DNA of 64,000 bases from Lysinibacillus pakistanensis (lineage in GTDB: Bacteria; Bacillota; Bacilli; Bacillales_A; Planococcaceae), in contig BBDJ01000020.1 of the NCBI GenBank assembly GCA_001312325.1, positions 1 through 64,000 of the forward strand, written 5' to 3'. Shown piece after piece: positions 52,525 through 59,799 of this stretch. Position numbers and translations under genes: made by a program. The notes beneath the pieces were generated by a model. It was not told where the DNA came from and did no database searches. It saw only the letters and a list, made by a program, of their open reading frames with translations. Position 1 is the stretch's first letter; the number at the start of each line of letters is the position of its first letter.

Positions 52525-52803
52525 ATGAATAATTTTGGTGCATTAGGAATGATTGAAACAAAAGGGCTAGTCGGCTCCATTGAGGCGGCTGATGCAATGG
52601 TAAAGGCTGCAAATGTCAATATCATTGGTAAGGTACATGTGGGTGGGGGAATTGTCACAGTCCTTGTACGTGGAGATGTAGGAGCAGTAAAAGCAGCAAC
52701 TGATGCAGGAGCAGCAGCTGCACAGCGAGTAGGAGAACTGCTGTCTGTTCATGTGATTCCACGCCCACATGCAGAGTTAGAAGCGATTTTACCGTTGACT
52801 TAG
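52525..52803 (+). CDS. BMC-H shell protein (PduA-like), copy 2
   Basis: Intact 92 residues, almost the same as copy 1 ([59 protein letters not shown]). The main differences are conservative changes and AAAAQRV for SEAARRV. Same pore loop HVGGGIV. Looks like a recent duplication or a homogenised pair; the two could form mixed facets. Confidence 0.95.
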   Translation: MNNFGALGMIETKGLVGSIEAADAMVKAANVNIIGKVHVGGGIVTVLVRGDVGAVKAATDAGAAAAQRVGELLSVHVIPRPHAELEAILPLT

Positions 52804-52818
52804 AAATGAGGTGGAATG

Positions 52819-53678
52819 ATGAATCAACAAGCAATAGAGCAAATTGTGAATGAGGTCATTGCTGAATTACTGCATACAAAGCAGGAAGCGCCTATTACAC
52901 AATACGACATTCCCATCGGTATTTCAGCGAGACATATTCATTTGAAACAGGAGCATGTAGAGCATCTCTTTGGTAAGGGAGAGCAATTAACAGCAAAAAA
53001 AGATGCTGTCCCAACCAGGGCAGTTCGCAGCTAATGAAACATTAATGGTTGTTGGTCCAAAGGGCAGTATTTCAAATGTCCGTGTTTTAGGCCCTGCTCG
53101 TTCCTTAACACAGGTTGAAGTTAGCCATACAGATGCTATTGCATTAGGCATTCAGCCACCAATAAGAGAATCTGGCAATATTGCAGGATCAGCAAGCTGC
53201 ACGTTAGTTGGCCCGAAAGGTAGTTTATATTTACATGAGGGAGTTATTATTGCCCAGGCACACATCCATATGTCACCAGAGGAAGCAAGTGAGTTAACCG
53301 TTTTTGATGGAGAGTATGTGTCAATAAAAACGCAAGGTATCCGACCTGTGACATTTCATCATGTGAAAGTACGAGTTTCAGAGCGCTATCGTTTAGAGAT
53401 GCATATTGATACTGATGAAGCAAATGCTGGCTTCCTAAAATCTGGAGCAACAGGTACTTTAGTAAAAGAAAATAAGGAAGAGCTTACGTATAATTCCTCC
53501 CAAAAAAACTACTATTGTGCAGGCAAATGAAATTAATGAAAGAATAATAACTGAAAAGGATTTATTAGCCATTCAGGGACAAACAATTATCGTTCCTCGA
53601 TTTACTAGATTCACTGCACTCGCAATGGATGCGGTGGTAACTTTAGGGATTACTATAGAGTATAAAGATGAAGGATGA
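52819..53678 (+). CDS. pduL: PduL phosphate propanoyltransferase, copy 2, with targeting helix and C-terminal tail (frameshifted)
   Basis: About 286 residues. N-terminal MNQQAIEQIVNEVIAELL is a typical encapsulation helix; then ISARHIHLKQEHVEHLFGKG, MLSQPGQFAANETLMVVGPK, GVIIAQAHIHMSPEEASE and RLEMHIDTDEANAGFLKSG carry the PduL metal ligands. After about residue 220 an extra tail (ITEKDLLAIQGQTIIVPRFT; ALAMDAVVTLGITIEY) parallels the end of the protein at 50786. Slips: extra A near 52995-53001 and 53503-53509. ATG 52819 follows GAGGTGG. Confidence 0.9.
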
Positions 53679-53684
53679 TGATAC

Positions 53685-53954
53685 ATGCGTATAGGTACAG
53701 TCGTAGGAAATATTTGGGCAACACGTAAAGAAGAAGGGCTTCAGGGATTGAAATTGCTCATTATTCAACCTAAAAAAACAGATGGACAACTTGGTGATGA
53801 GCAAATCGTTGCGGCAGATCGAATTGGCGCGGGTGTTGGTGATGATGTGATTTTAACGATGGGCAGTGCAGCTGTTCGAAGCTTTTCAAAAGAAACAATT
53901 TGTCCAATTGATGCCATTATTGTAGGCATAATTGATGCAACAGAGGGATCGTGA
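53685..53954 (+). CDS. BMC-P vertex protein (EutN/CcmL family)
   Basis: Intact 89 residues: MRIGTVVGNIWATRKEEGLQ, LGDEQIVAADRIGAGVGDDV, SAAVRSFSKETICPIDAIIV. Forms pentamers that cap the twelve vertices of the polyhedral shell. It is the only vertex protein here, sufficient for a closed shell. Seven bases after PduL copy 2. Confidence 0.95.
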   Translation: MRIGTVVGNIWATRKEEGLQGLKLLIIQPKKTDGQLGDEQIVAADRIGAGVGDDVILTMGSAAVRSFSKETICPIDAIIVGIIDATEGS

Positions 53955-53964
53955 GGTGAAAGCA

Positions 53965-54354
53965 ATGAAAGAAGCGATTGGTATGATTGAAACATATGGT
54001 ATGGTCGGCTCTATTGAGGCAGCAGACGCTATGCTAAAGGCCTCGAATGTCCAATTAGTCAAACATGAATTAATAGATGGTGGGATTGTAACTGTTATTG
54101 TTGAGGGGGATGTTGGAGCTGTGCAGGCAGCTGTTGAAGCAGGAAAAGCAGCGGTTGCTCGCGTTGGCACATTGTTAAGTGCACATGTAATTCCAAGGGC
54201 AGCAGACGATGTTTTTACAACAATCATTGATCATCCCCAAGCAAAACCAAAAGTAGAAAAAAACGTGGAAAGAGTACCGAAAACATCCTCCCGTAGTAAA
54301 GCTCAAGTAAAAGAAACTGCCCAAAATTCTTCTACAGATGTTCAAAGTGAATAA
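53965..54354 (+). CDS. BMC-H shell protein with long C-terminal tail
   Basis: Intact 129 residues. Residues 1-90 are a PduA-like BMC domain ([58 protein letters not shown]), with pore loop DGGIV, more acidic than HVGGGIV. A 38-residue Lys/Ser/Thr-rich, probably disordered tail (KVEKNVERVPKTSSRSKAQV) follows, as in PduJ/PduK-type extended shell proteins that may bind cargo or cytosolic factors. ATG 53965 behind GAGGTGAAA. Its stop codon touches the dispersed repeat at 54353. Last gene of the operon. Confidence 0.93.
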   Translation: MKEAIGMIETYGMVGSIEAADAMLKASNVQLVKHELIDGGIVTVIVEGDVGAVQAAVEAGKAAVARVGTLLSAHVIPRAADDVFTTIIDHPQAKPKVEKNVERVPKTSSRSKAQVKETAQNSSTDVQSE

Positions 54355-54400
54355 TCAATTTCGCCTTGGCGTAATTGAAGCTGCCGCTTCGCTTTCGCAC
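54353..54400 (-). repeat. dispersed repeat element, inverted copy
   Basis: Read on the minus strand it is about 48 bases containing GCGAAAGCGAAGCGGCAGCT and the tail AAGGCGAAATTGATTAT, matching the third unit at 4843-4891 at nearly every position. It begins at the stop codon of the last shell gene. No strong hairpin, so not a standard terminator. Confidence 0.85.
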
Positions 54401-54476
54401 AGTAAAGAATTGCTGAATGAAGATAAAATGATCTCTGTATCTATATGACAATGTATCACTATGAGGAGTGAAGATA

Positions 54477-55415
54477 ATGGGATTTAAAAGGCCAAAGATC
54501 GCCATTATTGGTGCTGGTCATACAGGTGCCACTGTAGCTTTAATGGTTGCTCAAAAAGAAATCGGAGATATCGTTCTAGTCGATATTCCAGATTTAGAAA
54601 AACCAGCTAAGGGGAAGGCGCTAGATATTTTACAAACAGGCCCAATAGAAAAATTTAATGTGCATATTGCAGGTACAGCACAATATGAGGAAATTGCCCA
54701 TGCTGATATTGTTGTCATAACAGCAGGTATTGCTAGAAAACCTGGAATGACTCGAGAGGATTTGATCACAACAAATGCCTCGATTATTCGTTCTGTTAGC
54801 GAAAATGTAAAGCGCTTTGCCCCAAACAGCTATGTCATTGTGCTGAGTAACCCTGTCGATGCTATGACCTATGTTTGTCTAGAAACTACAGGCTTCTCCA
54901 AAAATCGTGTTATGGGGCAATCAGGCATTTTAGATACAGCTCGCTTTAATACATTTATTGCAGAGGCACTGCAGCTAGCAGCAGAGGACGTGTCGAGCTT
55001 TGTTTTGGGAGGGCATGGAGATGAGATGGTGCCACTTGTGCGCTATACGTATGTCGGTGGAATCCCGCTCGAGAAAATGCTTCCAAAAGCACAAATCCAA
55101 CAATTAGTGGAACGGACACGGAAAGGTGGCGGCGAAATTGTGGAGCTTCTTGGCAATGGTAGTGCCTATTACGCGCCAGCAGCATCAATTGTCCAAATGA
55201 TAGAAGCCATCATCAAGGATAAACGAAAAGTTATACCCGTTATCGCTTATTTACAGGGGGAATACCATGTAACCGATGCTTGTATTGGTGTACCAGTTAT
55301 TCTTGGTGGGAATGGAATAGAAAGTGTTATTGAATTACACTTGAACGAAGAAGAACATCAGGCATTTAGCAAGTCTGTTCAGGCTGTCAATTGTACGTTA
55401 AATTATATTAAATAA
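54477..55415 (+). CDS. mdh: malate dehydrogenase
   Basis: Intact 312 residues of the LDH-like MDH group: [20 protein letters not shown] (NAD site), [24 protein letters not shown] (the Arg-rich loop that selects dicarboxylates, so malate rather than lactate), [10 protein letters not shown], and catalytic His in [14 protein letters not shown]. Converts malate and oxaloacetate with NAD. In Bacillus, mdh normally lies after citZ-icd, so this copy next to the BMC operon is unusual. It has its own GAGGAG site and is separated from the operon by about 120 bases with the repeat, so co-transcription is uncertain. Confidence 0.93.
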   Translation: MGFKRPKIAIIGAGHTGATVALMVAQKEIGDIVLVDIPDLEKPAKGKALDILQTGPIEKFNVHIAGTAQYEEIAHADIVVITAGIARKPGMTREDLITTNASIIRSVSENVKRFAPNSYVIVLSNPVDAMTYVCLETTGFSKNRVMGQSGILDTARFNTFIAEALQLAAEDVSSFVLGGHGDEMVPLVRYTYVGGIPLEKMLPKAQIQQLVERTRKGGGEIVELLGNGSAYYAPAASIVQMIEAIIKDKRKVIPVIAYLQGEYHVTDACIGVPVILGGNGIESVIELHLNEEEHQAFSKSVQAVNCTLNYIK

Positions 55416-55424
55416 ATCATTACA

Positions 55425-55453
55425 CCATCTAATAAGGAAGGCGTATTAGATGG
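55425..55453 (+). terminator. terminator after mdh
   Basis: A perfect 10-bp stem CCATCTAATA with TATTAGATGG, 9-base loop; the tail is only weakly T-rich. A second hairpin follows at 55470. Confidence 0.75.
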
Positions 55454-55469
55454 TTTAATACATACTTAG

Positions 55470-55514
55470 CGAAAGCAACTTAACATTAACACAATGTTGG
55501 TTGCTTTCGTTTTT
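55470..55514 (+). terminator. second terminator after mdh
   Basis: Stem CGAAAGCAAC with GTTGCTTTCG, a long loop, and a TTTTTC tail. Tandem with the hairpin at 55425. Confidence 0.75.
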
Positions 55515-55866
55515 CTTAATATTCTTTCAATAAATGAAAGATTTCTGTACAATTAGAACGTTAAAGTCGGAAGCTTAATAGAAGAACATATGAAGCAGAC
55601 ATTTATCGTTGTTGATAGTCAAAACTCTTATTTGAGTCAAAAAAATACTTGAGCACACTTAAACCAAGTGAAGGTTAATTATCCAGTTTACCGTTTGGAG
55701 GATTGTGCATTTGGCAAGCTAGGTTGGGAGCTTTACTAAAGGGTTCTACGGCAATCGGAGGATAAGATAATTCAATAAAACCATGGGATTCATTTATCGA
55801 ACAGAATTAGCGCAATTTTTCTGTAAAATAAACTAAGATACAAAATTAAAAAAAGGGGAACTTCAT
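55515..55866. other. intergenic with a short degenerate frame
   Basis: ATG 55590 opens a short frame (MKQTFIVVDSQNSYLSQ) that stops after about 20 codons with an A-run frameshift next to the stop; even corrected it would be tiny and matches nothing I know. I see no other gene here; the promoter of the next gene must lie near its end. Confidence 0.4.
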
Positions 55867-56463
55867 ATGAATAAAAGACAGTGGAGAGTAGGAATTTTTT
55901 TATTTGATGATGTAGAGGTTTTAGATTTTGCTGGGCCATTTGAAGTCTTTTCTGTCACTGAAATAGAAAATGGTCAGCAGCCATTTGTCGTAGAAACAGT
56001 ATCAGAGAAAGGGAACTTAGTAATTGCTAGTAATGGGTTAAAGGTACAGCCTGATTACAGTTTTGATAATGTCCCTAGATTTGATATTTTAATTATACCT
56101 GGAGGTCTAGGTGCAAGAGAACGAGAAATGTATAATGATAATGTAATAAACTGGATTACAAGTCAAATGAAAACGGTGCAACTCATGACATCTGTATGTA
56201 CGGGTGCTTTACTATTAGCGAAGGCTGGTTTACTAAATGGTAAAATGGCGACGACTCATTGGGCAAGTCTTGAAAGGTTAAAAATAGAATTTCCACAAGT
56301 CGAAGTACAACGGGAAGTTAAATTTGTAGATGAAGGCAATGTAATTACATCTGGTGGAATTTCAGCAGGTATCAATATGTCATTTCATATTGTGAAAAGA
56401 TTACTAGGTTCTGAAGTTGCTCAGAATACTGCTAAAATTATGGAATACGAAATTATTATTTAA
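55867..56463 (+). CDS. DJ-1/PfpI superfamily protein
   Basis: Intact 198 residues. VGIFLFDDVEVLDFAGPFEV at the start, ILIIPGGLGAREREMY with the conserved Glu, and the nucleophile-elbow Cys in MTSVCTGALLLAKAGLLNG, followed by ATTHWASLERL. This matches the ThiJ/isonitrile-hydratase-like branch (without the AraC domain). Could act as a glyoxalase, hydratase or protein-repair enzyme; function open. RBS AAAGGGG before ATG 55867. Confidence 0.88.
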   Translation: MNKRQWRVGIFLFDDVEVLDFAGPFEVFSVTEIENGQQPFVVETVSEKGNLVIASNGLKVQPDYSFDNVPRFDILIIPGGLGAREREMYNDNVINWITSQMKTVQLMTSVCTGALLLAKAGLLNGKMATTHWASLERLKIEFPQVEVQREVKFVDEGNVITSGGISAGINMSFHIVKRLLGSEVAQNTAKIMEYEIII

Positions 56464-56572
56464 ATGATAAATGCCTAGCAAATTATAAGGCATCACGAAT
56501 CGATTTGGCAACAATGGTTTGTCACTACCCAGCTAATGAACTTCTTTAAAAACTGATAAAAGAGAGGATTCA

Positions 56573-57121
56573 ATGATGCTTATCAAACAACAGGAATTTT
56601 ATATAAATGGTCTTCGTTACACGATTAGATCCGCTACTATCCCAGATGCACAAGCATTATCAGACCTAAGATTACAATTAGATGGAGAAACGGAAAATTT
56701 TGATCGCGAGCATGGAGAAGCATTTATCGATACAGCTGGGTTTGAACAGATTATTCGTATAGATACAGAAAGCCCAAGCAATATATGTTTAGTAGCTGTC
56801 GTCGATAACCAGATTATCGGATTTTCAAGATGCGAGGGATCAGCATTAAAACGATTAGCGCATAAAGTGGAATTTGGTGTGGGTGTAATGAAAGAATTTT
56901 GGGGCTATGGCATCGGTAAAAACCTCTTACAAGTATCGATCGATTGGGCAGATGCCAACAATATAAAGAAAATAGTCTTACAAGTTTTAGAGACAAATGA
57001 CAAAGCAAGTAGACTCTATGAAAAACTTGGCTTTACTGTAGAAGGTATTTTAAAAAATGATAAACGCCTTTCTGATGGCAAATACTATCATACCATTATT
57101 ATGGGTAGATGGAAGGCATAA
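56573..57121 (+). CDS. GNAT-family N-acetyltransferase
   Basis: Intact 182 residues. The GNAT core is visible: NQIIGFSRCEGSALKRLAHK, VGVMKEFWGYGIGKNLLQVS (acetyl-CoA pyrophosphate loop GYGIGK), KKIVLQVLETNDKASRLYEK, LGFTVEGILKNDKRLSDG. The last block is typical of Bacillus proteins acting on small amines or N-terminal residues. AGAGAGG lies 6-9 bases before ATG 56573/56576. Single gene. Confidence 0.9.
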   Translation: MMLIKQQEFYINGLRYTIRSATIPDAQALSDLRLQLDGETENFDREHGEAFIDTAGFEQIIRIDTESPSNICLVAVVDNQIIGFSRCEGSALKRLAHKVEFGVGVMKEFWGYGIGKNLLQVSIDWADANNIKKIVLQVLETNDKASRLYEKLGFTVEGILKNDKRLSDGKYYHTIIMGRWKA

Positions 57122-57225
57122 ACTAGCTGTCTTCCTCGCCTTCTGTGCAAAAGAGATACTTAGGAATTTATGGATGTAAATAATATGAGGATTATGAAAA
57201 TAAAAAAAGAAGGAAGTGTGCTAAT

Positions 57226-57471
57226 TTGAAACGAGAGGGAATTGTAGAATGGTATAAAGAAGAAGAGGGCTATGGACGGATCCTTCTTAAAGACGAAGAA
57301 GGAGTACATGTTTTCGTTCATTTTAGCTCAATTCTTTTGGATAAAGATCGATTTCCTGATTATTTTAGATACCTTCGTCAGAAGCAAAAAGTCTCCTTTG
57401 ATTTAATTGAAACGTCCATGACAGGTGAACAGAAGTATGTAGCTGAAAATGTGATGATAATTTCAGACTAA
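57226..57471 (+). CDS. cold-shock-like (CSD) small protein
   Basis: 81 residues. The start GIVEWYKEEEGYGRILLKDE and VHVFVHFSSILLDK resemble the RNP1/RNP2 strands of cold-shock domains (GxVKWFnxxkGYGFI; vFVHfs), followed by QKVSFDLIET and KYVAENVMII. The RNP1 aromatic positions are partly changed. Probably a nucleic-acid-binding protein. TTG start behind AAGGAAG. Confidence 0.75.
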   Translation: MKREGIVEWYKEEEGYGRILLKDEEGVHVFVHFSSILLDKDRFPDYFRYLRQKQKVSFDLIETSMTGEQKYVAENVMIISD

Positions 57472-57722
57472 AGCATACCCACCCTATGAAGAGGCACTAA
57501 AAAAAGTCGATTTGCCACAAAAATTGTGATACAAATCAACTATTTTAAGTTTTCAAATCTAACAAAAAGACTGATTTCTAATTTAGTTTTCAGTGTCCTC
57601 TCTTGTGCGATGGCGGTTTTTTTATGTAATGTCAGCATATTAGCAAAATCCTTTTGAATATGAACTAAACCATCGTACATAACATAGTATAAATAAAATG
57701 TTATAAAAGGATGATGCTTAAC
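57472..57722. other. intergenic, no gene seen
   Basis: A/T-rich; no supported frame or strong hairpin. It leads to the small frame at 57723. Confidence 0.4.
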
Positions 57723-57842
57723 ATGTCAGCTAGGATTTCCAAAGCACAAAATGGCTCCCTTTCTAGGGGAGGAGGTACATCTGAAGGTTGGGATGATATT
57801 GACCGTTGGGAAAATGACGGGGGCAGAAGTCTTGATACATGA
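57723..57842 (+). CDS. small peptide of unknown function
   Basis: 39 codons, MSARISKAQNGSLSRGGG then TSEGWDDIDRWENDGGRSLDT: a basic, Gly-rich N-terminal half and an acidic, Trp-containing C-terminal half. AAAGG lies 12 bases upstream; in-frame ATG codons at 57711/57714 are also possible. A strong terminator follows at 57882. The split charge recalls precursor or regulatory peptides, but no maturation gene is nearby. Confidence 0.4.
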   Translation: MSARISKAQNGSLSRGGGTSEGWDDIDRWENDGGRSLDT

Positions 57843-57881
57843 TGAATATTTTTGAATCGAAAGAGACTGGGATAAAAACAA

Positions 57882-57920
57882 AAAATGTTAGACCAATTGT
57901 AGCTTGGTCTAACATTTTTT
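57882..57920. terminator. bidirectional terminator
   Basis: A long stem of about 16 bp (AAATGTTAGACCAA with its complement), 7-base loop, flanked by A and T runs. Confidence 0.88.
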
Positions 57921-58010
57921 TGATTCAAGAGGAAACTCTCAACTTAATGAAGTGAAAATTTATTATCCATTTTCGATATTTTTCATAATAATCAAAGTTA
58001 TGTCCAGCCC

Positions 58011-58922
58011 TTAAAAATTAAATGAGGATTCCTTAAATTGAATTGTATCCATATAAGTCGCTGTTCCTTGCTCGAACTGAACTTTTACATGCATATAATA
58101 CGTGCCTATTGGATATGAGCCATCTTCATTTATAATCTTTTCAACCTTGTTCATTTGCTCATCAAAAAAAACTATTTCACTGTGAAGTATATCCAAGTCA
58201 TTAGTCATCAGTTTGACTTTTTCTGGTTTCTGAAGGGGAATAGCTTCATTAAAGGATGCTTGTATATTCGACAGTGGTGTTTCGTGTTCTTTTTGCTTTT
58301 TTTCTCCTGTTTTAATGTCAGTGTATGTCCAACTATATTGTTGGAGGTATAAAGAGAGTTGTTCTTCTTCGTTTATTGCAAATGCTAATTGAGGTGGTTG
58401 CTCATAGATGGGTTGTCCAAGTGAGATAGGCTTTTGATCCTGAATAACCATACCAACAAGTGTATCATTGGCTGCAATAGCTATTTTATAGTGCAGGGTC
58501 CATATGTCCTTTTTAGCATCAAACTTTATATTGGTGATGATTGGGTTGTACTCAAGATTTTCTGCTACTTTAGAGAGGACCTCATTTGTAGATAGTGTAC
58601 TATTTAATTTTGATGGTACAATTTCAATTTTATCTGTCCTTGTTTGACCTGGATAAGATTCATTAATTGCCCCAGCCCATACTTTCACATAGTCACCCAC
58701 AGCTAATTTCATGGTTGTGGAAACCCATAATGCATTCACAAACTGTGGATTCGAATTATTTAAATAGACCGGATTATTACTGACAACTAAGTATCTACCA
58801 TCTTCTGCTGCTGTTATATATCCTTCCATAGTAGCAGAGCTTCGTTTGTTTTTGGTACCATTTGCTGTGCCGCAACTAGCTAGAATAAGGATTATCATAC
58901 ATGCTAATATTATTTTTTTCAA
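58011..58922 (-). CDS. DUF3221-domain lipoprotein
   Basis: Intact 303 residues. Signal peptide with lipobox (MIILILASCGTANG) anchors it outside the membrane. Residues about 30-110 form a DUF3221 beta-barrel (MEGYITAAEDGRYLVVSNNP, MKLAVGDYVKVWAGAINESY); the rest is an immunoglobulin-like domain (PIGTYYMHVKVQFEQGTATY). Role unknown; members respond to envelope stress in some Bacillus. RBS GGAGG before the ATG. The gene stands alone, convergent with the small peptide. A related domain is at 18292-18799. Confidence 0.85.
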   Translation of the reverse strand: MKKIILACMIILILASCGTANGTKNKRSSATMEGYITAAEDGRYLVVSNNPVYLNNSNPQFVNALWVSTTMKLAVGDYVKVWAGAINESYPGQTRTDKIEIVPSKLNSTLSTNEVLSKVAENLEYNPIITNIKFDAKKDIWTLHYKIAIAANDTLVGMVIQDQKPISLGQPIYEQPPQLAFAINEEEQLSLYLQQYSWTYTDIKTGEKKQKEHETPLSNIQASFNEAIPLQKPEKVKLMTNDLDILHSEIVFFDEQMNKVEKIINEDGSYPIGTYYMHVKVQFEQGTATYMDTIQFKESSFNF

Positions 58923-59189
58923 AGCGATACCTCCTATTTACGAATTAGACGCTTTCATTTCTGATAGGTTACTCTAGTTATCATCAGGTTAGCATTCAAG
59001 GCAAATTCTTTGGCACCAAGTAAAAAAAATGTGTAGAAAGGATGTAGAAAAGTATACAAATGAACAAATAAGAGAGCATATACTTCTCATCGAACAATGA
59101 ACAGCATGATAGGATTTTTCACCAAAAAAATTCAGTTTTCCATAAAGTACAGCTTTATAAATTTTGTTTAATTATTTCCATAATTTTGG
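58923..59189. other. intergenic, no gene seen
   Basis: A/T-rich, short frames only. The GntR promoter and operators start at 59190. Confidence 0.5.
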
Positions 59190-59217
59190 TTGACAAAATT
59201 GTGTATTAAGCTATAAT
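59190..59217 (+). promoter_or_regulatory. strong sigma-A promoter of the GntR/ABC operon
   Basis: -35 TTGACA (59190-59195), 16-bp spacer, perfect -10 TATAAT (59212-59217). The -10 box lies inside the first operator palindrome, so a bound repressor would block it. Confidence 0.78.
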
Positions 59218-59381
59218 ACATCCGAAGTGTATTATAGGCTTAATACGTTTTTTTTAGTTGGTGTATTAGGTGATTAATACGGATGGTTCGGTGCTAAAGC
59301 AATATGATTTGGTGCATAGTTCTTTATAAAAAACAATGCATTGTCTATCATTTTGCGTATTGTGTATTAAGTGATTAATAC
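59203..59381. promoter_or_regulatory. four operator-like palindromes GTATTA-N5/6-TAATAC
   Basis: Sites at 59203-59219 (N5), 59229-59246 (N6), 59263-59280 (N6) and 59364-59381 (N6), each with perfect GTATTA/TAATAC arms. Sites 3 and 4 share the core GTGAT. All lie between the promoter and the GntR start, as expected for autorepression by a YtrA-type GntR protein. Confidence 0.85.
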
Positions 59382-59411
59382 ATGACATATTATTGCAAGG
59401 AGTTGAATTAA

Positions 59412-59799
59412 TTGACTGTAAAGTTTAATAATCGAGATCCGGTTTATGTACAGGTTATCCGGCATTTTAAAGAGCAAATTGCCAAGGGATTCTTTGAACC
59501 TGGTCAGGAAGTTCCCTCAAGAAGGGAACTAGCCAATCAGCTGAAGATTAACCCAAATACTGCACAAAGCTTATAAGGAAATGGAGGAACAAGGATTGAT
59601 TTTTACTGAAGGAAATATGCCAAGCTGTATTACGAAAGATGAAGCGGTCCTTAAAAGTGTCCGTGAAGAATTAATTATCGAAGCCGTTGACTTATTTTTA
59701 GGTTCTATTAAAGCCATCAATGTGCCGTTATCTGAAGTGTTGAATCTAGTTGAGAAAAAGTATGAGGCTGAAAGTGGGGAAACGGAGGAATCAATATGA
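59412..59799 (+). CDS. GntR-family regulator, YtrA type (frameshifted)
   Basis: About 129 residues. Winged helix PVYVQVIRHFKEQIAKGFFE, VPSRRELANQLKINPNTAQ, then the repaired AYKEMEEQGLIFTEGNMPS and a short helical tail with no effector domain, as in the YtrA subfamily that controls adjacent ABC transporters. One frame change near 59570. TTG 59412 is 9 bases past AAGGAG; the end overlaps the ATPase start by ATGA. The operator array upstream fits autorepression. Confidence 0.83.

Noticed and set aside
42701..54354. Ethanolamine (EUT) or propanediol (PDU) microcompartment
   Set aside because: No EutBC, PduCDE, EutT or glycyl-radical enzyme is present; the lyase step is replaced by a kinase and a PLP enzyme.
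54477..55415. Lactate dehydrogenase
   Set aside because: The [10 protein letters not shown] loop has the Arg that selects malate/oxaloacetate.
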